From NCBI GenBank assembly GCA_023418705.1, contig JAEZYZ010000432.1, positions 1 to 11,772 of the forward strand: DNA of 11,772 bases. Reading direction: 5' to 3'. The stretch is from Pseudomonadota bacterium (lineage in GTDB: Bacteria; Myxococcota_A; Polyangia; Polyangiales; Polyangiaceae). The notes under the pieces are model-generated. The model had not been told where the DNA came from, ran no database searches, and saw only the letters and a program-made list of their open reading frames with translations. Shown here in pieces: positions 6,342 through 11,772 of this stretch (position 1 is the first letter of the stretch; each line of letters starts with the position of its first letter). The position numbers and the translations under genes were made by a program.

Positions 6342-6377
6342 GCCCGATCGCGCCGCGCCCCGGTAACCCACAGCGCG

Positions 6378-7616
6378 ATGCGACAGTGGAGCAGATGGGT
6401 GGGCGTCGGCGCCGCGGCCGGGATCATATCCGCGCTCGTGCCCGTCGTTCGCGGCAACATCAGCTTGGAGGGGCCGCTGAGCAGGCTCGAGCGCCAGCGG
6501 GGCGCCGAAGAGCCCCCCGTCCCCCCGCTCGACGGGTTGGATCTCCGGCGCCTCGATCTGAGGCCGCGGCGCGTCCTCGCCCCGCTCACGCAAGGGCGCG
6601 TCGCCGAGCTGACGCTCGATCCGGTCGTTCAGCGCGCGGCGCAGTCGGTGATGCGACGCTACCGTATCCCCGAAGCGGGCGTCGTGCTGCAGCAGGTGAC
6701 CACGGGCAAGCTGCTCGCGTACGCCAGCTACGTGAACGACGGGGAGAAGTTCGACGTGAACGTCCGCGCCGAGGCGCCCGCCGCGAGCGTGTTCAAGGTC
6801 GTCACTGCCGCGGCCCTGGTCGAAAAAGCTGGCCTGAGCGGCGACACCGAGCAGTGCTACCACGGCGGCAGGAGCCGCATCGATCCCGGCGAGCTCGAAG
6901 ACAATCCGGCGCGAGACAAATGGTGCGCCACGCTGTCGATGGCGATGGGGCGCAGCCTCAACGTGGTGTTCGGGCGGCTCGCGAAGAAGCACCTCACGCC
7001 CGAAGATTTGACCGAAGCGGGAGGGGCCCTGGGCTTTGGCGCGCCGGTGCCGTTCGTGCTGCCGAACGAAGCCCCCAAGATCGAGATCCCCGACGACTCG
7101 CTCGAGTTCGCGCGCAGCGCCGCCGGCTTCTGGCACACCAGCTTGTCTCCGCTGTCGGCGGCCAGCTTGGCGCAGACCGTCGCCAACGGTGGCGTGACCC
7201 TCGAGCCGCGCATCGTGCGCAGCGTGTCGCAAGACCGCGAGGTGCTGTGGGAGGAGCCCGACGAGCCGCGCGTGGTCCGGCGTGCGATCAAGCCCGAGAC
7301 GGCGCGGGAGCTGACGAAGATGATGGTCCAGACCGTCGCCAGCGGTTCGGCCTACAAGAGCTTCCACGATCGCAAGGGCCGCCCCTTCTTGCCGAACATC
7401 CAGGTCGCCGGGAAGACGGGGACGTTGACGCGCCACAAGGAAAATCGGCACTACACCTGGTTCGTGGGTTTTGCCCCAGCGGACAAGCCGGAGGTGGCGA
7501 TATCCGCTCTGGTCGTCAACACGCCCACCTGGCGAATCAAGGCGCCCGTGCTCGCCCGCGAGGTGCTCCGCGCGTACTTTGCCGAAAAGAAGCGGCCCGG
7601 CGTCACGGCGCCATAG
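6378..7616 (+). CDS. Penicillin-binding transpeptidase, short membrane-anchored form
   Basis: 412 residues. Residues 8-24 are a hydrophobic N-terminal anchor after a short basic segment, so the enzyme domain faces the periplasm. Residues 78-405 are a transpeptidase domain: TLDPVVQRAA (79-88) as in many high-molecular-weight PBPs, SVFK (Ser137, Lys140; active-site SxxK), SLN (193-195; SxN) and KTGT (346-349). All three catalytic motifs are intact, so it should cross-link peptidoglycan stem peptides and bind beta-lactams. It lacks room for the usual N-terminal pedestal domain of class B PBPs or a glycosyltransferase domain; only about 50 residues (25-75) link anchor and enzyme. Cys160 and Cys183 could form a disulfide. 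The ATG at 6378 fits the anchor, but no good Shine-Dalgarno precedes it. A terminator lies just upstream. The specific PBP type cannot be named from sequence alone. Confidence 0.92.
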   Translation: MRQWSRWVGVGAAAGIISALVPVVRGNISLEGPLSRLERQRGAEEPPVPPLDGLDLRRLDLRPRRVLAPLTQGRVAELTLDPVVQRAAQSVMRRYRIPEAGVVLQQVTTGKLLAYASYVNDGEKFDVNVRAEAPAASVFKVVTAAALVEKAGLSGDTEQCYHGGRSRIDPGELEDNPARDKWCATLSMAMGRSLNVVFGRLAKKHLTPEDLTEAGGALGFGAPVPFVLPNEAPKIEIPDDSLEFARSAAGFWHTSLSPLSAASLAQTVANGGVTLEPRIVRSVSQDREVLWEEPDEPRVVRRAIKPETARELTKMMVQTVASGSAYKSFHDRKGRPFLPNIQVAGKTGTLTRHKENRHYTWFVGFAPADKPEVAISALVVNTPTWRIKAPVLAREVLRAYFAEKKRPGVTAP

Positions 7617-7846
7617 CCCGAACCCCGGAGATTTGCCGGCATACTCGAGCTGGCCGCGCCTCTTCGCATGACGGACGCCTGGCTCGGCCCGCCGGTGCCG
7701 TCGTGACATCCGAGCCGGAATGTGCACATTGGCTCTGGAAAAGGCCACCGGGGCGGACGGCCCCCGAAACGAGCAGCCCGAGGCCCGTTTCCCCGCTTCC
7801 CGGTGTTGGGGGTAGACGCACTCGCTCAAATTGCTAGGATAAAAGC

Positions 7847-8098
7847 GTGCAAGTGGTGCTCCGGAAACTTGGCCGCGGCTCCCGAGCGGTTAGCGGACGA
7901 CTCGTCCGCGCGCCCCGCAAGGGTTCGGTCGTCGTGATCGAGTTCTCCGATGGCATGCACGAGTACGTCACCACCCCAGTGAAGCGCGTGCTGCGCCTGG
8001 CGTCGCGGGACGTCTTCTACATCGAGACGGTCAACAGCCGGTATCGGTTGGAAGTGCGGGACCGCGAGCGGGCGCTCGAGGACGCCTCGAGCGGCTGA
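7847..8098 (+). CDS. Small hypothetical protein, 83 residues
   Basis: Starts with GTG; AGGA (7836-7839) lies seven bases upstream, a reasonable ribosome site in a locally AT-richer stretch (CTCAAATTGCTAGGATAAAAGC). The protein has a basic N-terminus (residues 6-27 with five Arg and two Lys) followed by what reads as alternating beta strands (VVVIEF, HEYVTT, VKRVLRL, DVFYIET, SRYRLEV), ending in a charged tail. There is no signal peptide, membrane segment or Cys. I do not recognise a family with certainty. The amphipathic strand pattern and the start context make it more credible than a shadow frame. It follows the transpeptidase gene by 230 bases, in which I see no other gene and no clear terminator, and precedes a small basic-protein gene. 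Confidence 0.62.
   Translation: MQVVLRKLGRGSRAVSGRLVRAPRKGSVVVIEFSDGMHEYVTTPVKRVLRLASRDVFYIETVNSRYRLEVRDRERALEDASSG
8073..8093 (+). terminator. Perfect 9-pair hairpin at the end of the 83-residue gene
   Basis: CGCTCGAGG (8073-8081) and CCTCGAGCG (8085-8093) are exact reverse complements with a 3-base spacer, ending just before the stop codon at 8096-8098. No T-tract follows, so it may slow or protect mRNA ends rather than terminate. Confidence 0.4.
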
Positions 8099-8105
8099 TC
8101 TTCGG

Positions 8106-8130
8106 GGCGACGCAAAAGGGGGTCGCCTTT
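8106..8130 (+). terminator. Possible weak terminator hairpin between the two small genes
   Basis: GGCGAC (8106-8111) pairs with GTCGCC (8122-8127) around a 10-base loop and is followed by TTT (8128-8130). The stem is short and the T-run has only three bases, so it is at best a weak signal. Confidence 0.3.
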
Positions 8131-8200
8131 CGGGCAGCGCGTGAGTATCACTGCGGGCCTCGCGGCGTTGGCCGCGGGCGGACAAACAGAAGGAACGTTC

Positions 8201-8344
8201 ATGGGCAGGTTCGATAGCCGCAGTTCTCAGAAGATGCGACGCAGGAAGCGCCAGCGGAAGAAGAAGGAGCGCGCCAAGGCTCGCCGCGAGCAAGCCAAGA
8301 AGCCCGCGGCCCCCGCCAAGGCCACCAAGAAGTCCAAGAGCTGA
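8201..8344 (+). CDS. Small very basic protein, 47 residues
   Basis: ATG at 8201 preceded by AGAAGGAA with six bases spacing, a strong ribosome site, so this start is preferred over the earlier in-frame GTG at 8141, which has no such signal. The product begins MGRFDSRSSQKMRRRKRQ and is followed by runs of Lys, Arg and Ala to the end; about half of the residues are Lys or Arg. Proteins like this bind RNA or DNA. The SSQKMRRRKRQRKKK segment faintly recalls the C-terminal motif of AURKAIP1/COX24-like ribosome-associated proteins, and Lys/Ala-rich tails occur in histone H1-like proteins, but neither assignment is secure. The stop codon lies inside a palindrome shared with the convergent gene. Confidence 0.65.
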   Translation: MGRFDSRSSQKMRRRKRQRKKKERAKARREQAKKPAAPAKATKKSKS

Positions 8345-8358
8345 TCGGTCCGATCAGC
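8340..8358. terminator. Palindrome spanning both stop codons of convergent genes
   Basis: GCTGATCGG (8340-8348) and CCGATCAGC (8350-8358) are exact reverse complements around one base. The plus gene stop (8342-8344) and the minus gene stop (8354-8356) both lie within it. A bidirectional transcript-end hairpin is plausible from symmetry and position, but there is no T-tract on either side. Confidence 0.45.
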
Positions 8359-8848
8359 GAATGGTTCGGCTCTCGAAGTGCACGTCCGGTCGGCTCCGCG
8401 CTGACCGGTAGACCACTTCGCCGAACAGCCCTGGATCCCCGGCGGCGCGGGACTCGCGCATGAGCAGCCAGGCGCCGTCCTCTTCTTGCCAGAGCTGCGC
8501 GAGGCGTGTCCGTCGCAGCGTGCCTTCGTCGGCGCGCACCCATGAAACATCCACCTGGACGACCGCTCGCCCCTCGTCTTGCATCGCCAGGCTGGTTAGC
8601 TCCACGTCCACGACGCGCAGCCCGCTTCCCCAGTGGGCGTGTCGCTCGATGAAGCTCGCGCGCGCTGCGCGGTGGGTGCGGCTGGCGGCCAGGTCCAGGC
8701 GGCCGAAGCGAGCGGCCAGGTTCAGCTCGCGCGCCGCGTCCGTCACGCGCTCCGACGCGGGGGGCGGCATCATGCAGCTGCTCAGCGTGGCGCAAAGCAG
8801 CGCTGCGCTGGTGAGCGCAACCCACGGTCGGCGCGGACGGGTGGCCAT
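8354..8848 (-). CDS. Small predicted lipoprotein, unknown function
   Basis: 164 residues from the ATG at 8848; an upstream TTG at 8875 would add nine residues but makes the signal peptide unusually long. The N-terminus has basic residues (TRPRRP), a hydrophobic core (WVALTSAALLCATL) and lipobox LSSC, so it is likely a lipoprotein. The mature part of about 140 residues has an N-terminal helix (AARELNLAARFGRLDLAA) and then beta-type segments (RVVDVEL, AVVQVDVSWV, AQLWQEEDGAWLL), a pattern seen in NTF2-like small domains; that comparison is by eye only. It lies 77 bases downstream of the PilZ-like gene on the same strand and probably belongs to that transcription unit. No strong ribosome site is visible. 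Confidence 0.72.
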   Translation of the reverse strand: MATRPRRPWVALTSAALLCATLSSCMMPPPASERVTDAARELNLAARFGRLDLAASRTHRAARASFIERHAHWGSGLRVVDVELTSLAMQDEGRAVVQVDVSWVRADEGTLRRTRLAQLWQEEDGAWLLMRESRAAGDPGLFGEVVYRSARSRPDVHFESRTIR

Positions 8849-8925
8849 CGCAAGCAGGCGTATCAGACCCGCCAAGCGCCGGGAAAGAATCTGCCGAACC
8901 GGGCGGCGCGCTCGCGGGGAGCGGA

Positions 8926-10083
8926 TCAGAAATCGTCGTGGAACAACGGCTCGCGGTTTCGCACGTAGCGATACACGAGCTGCCGCCCTTCCGGAGAGAT
9001 GTCGATGAACCGAGCGCCGAAGCCAGGCGGAGCGTCCATACCGGACAGCGGCGCTTCGCGTGTCCAGGCGACGTTGCCGAGCGCTTCGAACTCGTAGCCG
9101 CCGGGCATGCTCACCTTGATGAGCACTTCGCTGCCCACGTCCGGGATCTGGTAGGTCGCGACGAAGATGCCGCCCGATTCGATGATGTCGTTGCTGCTGA
9201 GGCCTTTGTAGAAGTTCGACGAGCTGTGCGCGCCAAGCTCCGCCTCGACGCGCAAGGCCGTCGTTCTCCCGGGCGCCGGTGCGGCCGCCGTGGGCGCCGC
9301 CGCGCCGGGCACCGCTGCGGGGGGCGCTGCAGCCACCGTGGCTTGCTGCGCCGGCGGTGCGTAGGCCTGTTGCGGTGGCGGGTGATAGGGGGCTGGCCCC
9401 GCAGCAGGGGCCGCCGCTTGCGGCGGGGGAGCCTGCACCTCGGTCTGCGCGTAGGCCGCGGGCTGCGCCGCGGGGACGGCCGTCTGCGATGCGTAGTTTG
9501 CCTGCGGCGCGGCGTAGGCTGCTTGCGGCGCCACATGGCCGGCTTGCGGTGCGAACTGCGCTGCCTGCGGCGCGCCCGCTTGTGCCGACGGATCGGGATG
9601 ATAGGCGGTGGCGGCGAGCGTCGGCGTCGTGGCCGTGGGTGAAGCTTGCGTCGGGGGCGGAGCGCTCGCTTGCGCGGCCGGGGCGAGCGCCACCGTCCCG
9701 GCGAGGGCTGGATCGGCGGGTGCCGGCGCAGGGCTCGTGTTCGTGGGGCCTGCAGCGCGCGGCGCGGCCGCCGATTCGCTCAACGCGTGCACGGTGCTCA
9801 GCGAGCGGGCCACGGCTTCGAGCGCTCGCTCGGCGGCCTCGTGCGCCGGCATGCGCGTCTGCAGCAAGTTCAGGGCCTCTCGGAGCTGCGCCAGCGCGTG
9901 CGGCGCGGCTTCGGGCAAGGCGCCGCCGCCGGTGGTCTCGATCCGGTGCAGCGAACTCATGGCTTGGGCGATCGGCGCAGCGGCGTCGAGCAAAGCCTCG
10001 GGCAAGCCTGGGCTCTGAAGGGCTGCCAGGCCCTGGGCCAAACTCTCACGTGCGCTGCGCGCGGCGCTCACCGGTTCCGTCAT
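8926..10083 (-). CDS. PilZ-like domain protein with long Ala/Pro/Gln linker (TIGR02266-like)
   Basis: 385 residues, no signal peptide. Residues 1-105 are helical and hydrophilic, with regularly spaced Leu/Ala as in a coiled or bundled segment. Residues 105-272 are a low-complexity Ala/Pro/Gln linker including four exact-period heptads. Residues 273-385 resemble the PilZ-like paralogous domain of Myxococcus xanthus: NFYKGLSSNDIIESGGIF (290-307), VGSEVLIKVSMPGG (316-329), GNVAWTREAP (336-345), PGFGARFIDISPEGR (353-367). Classical PilZ domains bind cyclic-di-GMP with RxxxR and D/NxSxxG; here the first becomes RVEAE and the second is degenerate, so binding is doubtful. The start ATG has GGAGG at good spacing and overlaps the formyltransferase-like stop as ATGA, so translation is coupled. 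It could act as a protein-interaction or motility regulator, but its role is unknown. Confidence 0.85.
   Translation of the reverse strand: MTEPVSAARSARESLAQGLAALQSPGLPEALLDAAAPIAQAMSSLHRIETTGGGALPEAAPHALAQLREALNLLQTRMPAHEAAERALEAVARSLSTVHALSESAAAPRAAGPTNTSPAPAPADPALAGTVALAPAAQASAPPPTQASPTATTPTLAATAYHPDPSAQAGAPQAAQFAPQAGHVAPQAAYAAPQANYASQTAVPAAQPAAYAQTEVQAPPPQAAAPAAGPAPYHPPPQQAYAPPAQQATVAAAPPAAVPGAAAPTAAAPAPGRTTALRVEAELGAHSSSNFYKGLSSNDIIESGGIFVATYQIPDVGSEVLIKVSMPGGYEFEALGNVAWTREAPLSGMDAPPGFGARFIDISPEGRQLVYRYVRNREPLFHDDF
9490..9573 (-). repeat. Four tandem 21-base units encoding APQAxxx heptads
   Basis: Within the linker of the PilZ-like protein, residues 171-198 read APQAAQF, APQAGHV, APQAAYA, APQANYA. 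The DNA copies differ at several positions, so the array is old or maintained at protein level. Such a tract may vary in copy number between strains. Confidence 0.8.
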
Positions 10084-11015
10084 TCAGGATCCTCCGAAGA
10101 CGCCGAGTCTAACACCGGTTGGCGGCTCGCGACGAGGGCGGCGAGGTCGATGCCCGAGACCCGTCGCGGCTCGTCACGAGCGGACTCCTCCACCATCGCC
10201 CACACCACCTCGAGCGCCCCGTCACCGCTGCGGATGACGAGCCGACGCCCGAGCGCTGCGGCTTCCCCCGGCTTCAATGCCAGCGGGTAGTCCGACGTGT
10301 CCACGGCGTGGGTGACCTCCATGCGCAACCCCGCGACCTCCAGCGCCAGGCCCGGTGTGGGACTGAGTGCGCGGATGCGGCGCAGGATGCGCGCCGTCGG
10401 CCAGCTCCAATCGACGCGCAGCAGCGCGCCGTCCGGCGCGGGTGCCCAGGTGGCGTCGCCGGGTGGCTGGGGGGTGCCGCGAACCGCGCCCTGCTCGGCG
10501 ACCTGCCGCGCCGCCTGGCGCAGCAGGCGCAGACTCGGGCGATCCAGCGCGCGCGCCAGCTGCCACGCGGTCTGCTCGCCGATCGGCAGCGACTCCTGCA
10601 GCACGATGTCACCGGTGTCGTACTCCCCTTCGAGCACGTGCACGGTGACGCCCGTCTCGACGTCGCCGCAGTCGATCGCCCAGAAATAGGGATCGGGCCC
10701 GCGGTGACGCGGCAAGAGCGACGGGTGGGCGCCGATCGCGCCGAGGCGCGCCGTCTCGAGCCAGCCCTCGGGCAGCCGTCGCGTCCAAAACCAGCTGACG
10801 ATCAGGTCGGGCCGCTCCGCTCGCAGGCGCCGCTCGATCTCGGCGTGCTCCCCGGGCGTCTTCGGCGCGCTGCGGACTCGGCCAGCTCCGATTTGGCGCC
10901 GCAGCCTTCGCCCTCCGGGCGCTGCCACCGGGCTCAAGACGGCGAGGCACAGCGAATGGCCGTCGGCGGCCAGCAGGCAGCCGGCCAGCGGCAGACCGAA
11001 AAACGCCACCTTCAT
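10080..11015 (-). CDS. Formyltransferase, methionyl-tRNA formyltransferase-like, with altered catalytic motif
   Basis: 311 residues, close to the usual length of methionyl-tRNA formyltransferase (about 310-320). Residues 1-175 are the formyltransferase catalytic domain: MKVAFFGLP start, GAHPSLLPRHRG (95-106), GDVETGVTVHVLEGEYDTGD (117-136 region). Residues 198-300 resemble the Fmt C-terminal domain (VDWSWPTARILRRIRALSP, PGEAAALGRRLVI, GDGALEV). The catalytic His97, Ser99 and Asp133 are present, but the Asn of the family's NxH motif is Gly95. Without that Asn the transfer of formyl from 10-formyltetrahydrofolate would be expected to suffer, so this may be a divergent paralogue rather than the housekeeping enzyme. 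No deformylase gene is adjacent. It is first in a minus-strand unit with the PilZ-like gene. The start ATG has only a weak ribosome site. Confidence 0.82.
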   Translation of the reverse strand: MKVAFFGLPLAGCLLAADGHSLCLAVLSPVAAPGGRRLRRQIGAGRVRSAPKTPGEHAEIERRLRAERPDLIVSWFWTRRLPEGWLETARLGAIGAHPSLLPRHRGPDPYFWAIDCGDVETGVTVHVLEGEYDTGDIVLQESLPIGEQTAWQLARALDRPSLRLLRQAARQVAEQGAVRGTPQPPGDATWAPAPDGALLRVDWSWPTARILRRIRALSPTPGLALEVAGLRMEVTHAVDTSDYPLALKPGEAAALGRRLVIRSGDGALEVVWAMVEESARDEPRRVSGIDLAALVASRQPVLDSASSEDPE

Positions 11016-11072
11016 CGCCGGTCCCGGCCGAAAAGTTGTGCCGTCAGGGAGGCCACTGGTACGTCAGCCTTC

Positions 11073-11772
11073 ATGGAATTCGCCGGAAGCCGCGCCTTCC
11101 GTCCCGCGCTGCGGGAAGGAAGTCGATTCGATCCGGTCGCCGCGCACAAGCCCGTGCTCGTCTTCGAGGACGTCCACAAGGGGTATCGGGCCGACAAGCC
11201 GGTGCTGCGCGGGCTGTCGCTGTCGATCCAGCGGGGGGAGTTCGTGTTCATCACGGGGCCCTCCGGAGCGGGCAAGAGCACGCTGCTCAGGCTGCTGTAC
11301 GCGGCCGAAGCGGTCGATGGCGGGCGAATTCTATTCCTGGGCCGGGAAATCGGGCGGCTCACCGCCGAGTCCGTGCCGTTTTTGCGGCGCAACATCGGGG
11401 TGGTCTTTCAAGACTTCAAGCTGGTGCCCAACTGGTCGGTGACCGACAACGTCGCCCTGCCGCTCGAGGTGCTGGGGCTGCCCGATCGGCTGATCCGCCA
11501 GCGCGTGGGGCAAGCGCTCGAGCGGGTCGGCCTGGCCGGGCGCGGTCCCGACCGCGCGGCGGTGCTGTCGGGCGGTGAACAGCAGCGGGTGGCGATCGCG
11601 CGGGCGATCGTCGGCGAGCCAGCCCAGGTGCTCGCCGACGAGCCCACCGGCAACCTCGCCCCACCGCTCGCCGTCGCCATCCTCGGTTTGTTCGAAGACA
11701 TCCACGCCACCGGCGTGACCGTGTTGGTCGCGCCCCCCGATCGTTCGCTGCTCGCCCTGCGCCCGCGGCGGG
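11073..11772 (+). CDS. ftsE: FtsE, cell-division ABC ATPase (3' end beyond window)
   Basis: 233 residues visible, open to the right edge. Walker A GPSGAGKST (62-70), Q-loop FQD (112-114), signature LSGGEQQRV (165-173) and Walker B LADEPTGN (187-194) identify an FtsE-type ATPase; the phrase NIGVVFQDFKLVPNWSV is typical of FtsE. FtsE with membrane partner FtsX links division to peptidoglycan hydrolase activation; ftsX would be expected just outside. It is odd that the D-loop reads NLA instead of NLD (residue 196) and the H-loop reads VAPPDR instead of VATHDR (221-222). There are about 27 residues before the usual FtsE start; a GTG at 11154 would give the standard length. GGGAGG lies 20 bases before the ATG, too far for normal use. 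The gap to the divergent formyltransferase-like gene is 57 bases and must hold both promoters. Confidence 0.9.
   Translation, partial: MEFAGSRAFRPALREGSRFDPVAAHKPVLVFEDVHKGYRADKPVLRGLSLSIQRGEFVFITGPSGAGKSTLLRLLYAAEAVDGGRILFLGREIGRLTAESVPFLRRNIGVVFQDFKLVPNWSVTDNVALPLEVLGLPDRLIRQRVGQALERVGLAGRGPDRAAVLSGGEQQRVAIARAIVGEPAQVLADEPTGNLAPPLAVAILGLFEDIHATGVTVLVAPPDRSLLALRPRR

Larger units (their letters stand above)
5878..6377. other. Divergent intergenic region, about 500 bases, rich in inverted repeats
   Basis: It lies between the divergently transcribed phoH (minus) and transpeptidase (plus) genes, so it should hold both promoters. Open frames here are extensions of antisense shadows, with no convincing start or protein signature. 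The stretch is instead full of inverted repeats and ends in a plus-strand intrinsic terminator; these are listed separately. No tRNA, RNase P, tmRNA or SRP RNA signature was found by eye. Confidence 0.85.

Noticed and set aside
6233..6377. Upstream in-frame or overlapping coding sequence before the transpeptidase ATG
   Set aside because: The plus-strand frame through here is Pro/Arg/Gly low-complexity, is out of frame with the gene, and crosses the T6 terminator.
6087..7829. 580-codon minus-strand open frame opposite the transpeptidase gene
   Set aside because: It is antisense to a gene with intact catalytic motifs, is composed mainly of Arg, His, Gly and Ala typical of GC-rich shadow frames, and shows no domain.
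7617..7846. Possible gene or RNA in the 230-base gap after the transpeptidase gene
   Set aside because: Only tiny frames without ribosome sites and no stable hairpin with T-tract were seen.
8141..8200. Twenty-residue N-terminal extension of the small basic protein from GTG 8141
   Set aside because: No ribosome site precedes the GTG, whereas AGAAGGAA stands at proper distance from the ATG at 8201.
1..11772. CRISPR arrays, insertion sequences, integrases or attachment sites
   Set aside because: No regularly spaced direct repeats, transposase or recombinase motifs, or terminal inverted repeats flanking a gene were found.

Overview
The window is GC-rich bacterial DNA and reads like a myxobacterium (Myxococcota, probably Polyangia). 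The evidence is a cysteine-rich lectin lipoprotein with a C-terminal region typical of myxobacterial surface proteins, a PilZ-like domain of the kind expanded as paralogues in Myxococcus xanthus (TIGR02266-like), several predicted lipoproteins, and strong GC bias at third codon positions that leaves long antisense shadow frames. The assignment rests on protein features read by eye, not on a search.

Layout. Left part, all on the minus strand: phoH (4750-5877) is followed, with a 1-base stop/start overlap, by a GAF plus HD-GYP-like phosphodiesterase gene (2711-4750). After a 184-base gap with a possible sigma-54 promoter come a C-type lectin lipoprotein gene (139-2526) and an overlapping second lipoprotein gene that runs off the left edge (1-175). 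Middle: about 500 bases without a gene (5878-6377) are densely filled with inverted repeats and end in a clear plus-strand intrinsic terminator (hairpin plus T6), only 36 bases before the start of a small penicillin-binding transpeptidase gene (6378-7616). Two small plus-strand genes follow (7847-8098 and 8201-8344). They meet a minus-strand gene set across a palindrome containing both stop codons. That set is a formyltransferase-like gene (10080-11015), a PilZ-like gene coupled to it by ATGA (8926-10083), and a small lipoprotein gene (8354-8848). At the right edge ftsE starts on the plus strand and is cut by the window end.

How the genes fit together. The content is mostly envelope and signalling: transpeptidase, FtsE (partner FtsX expected beyond the edge), three lipoproteins, and two proteins of cyclic-di-GMP-related families. 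Both of those carry changes in their key motifs: an Asn for Asp in the GYP motif, and no RxxxR in the PilZ-like domain. PhoH and the formyltransferase relate to RNA and translation.

The most interesting signal is the 5952-6341 region. It contains nine or so potential helices, two of which compete for the same strand, and ends in a terminator. It is either an undescribed structured RNA or a regulated (attenuator-like) leader of the transpeptidase gene. A second point for caution is that the last 115 bases of ftsE lose the D-loop Asp and the H-loop His, each by an apparent A-to-C change, which suggests either a degenerate ATPase or sequence error near a contig end.
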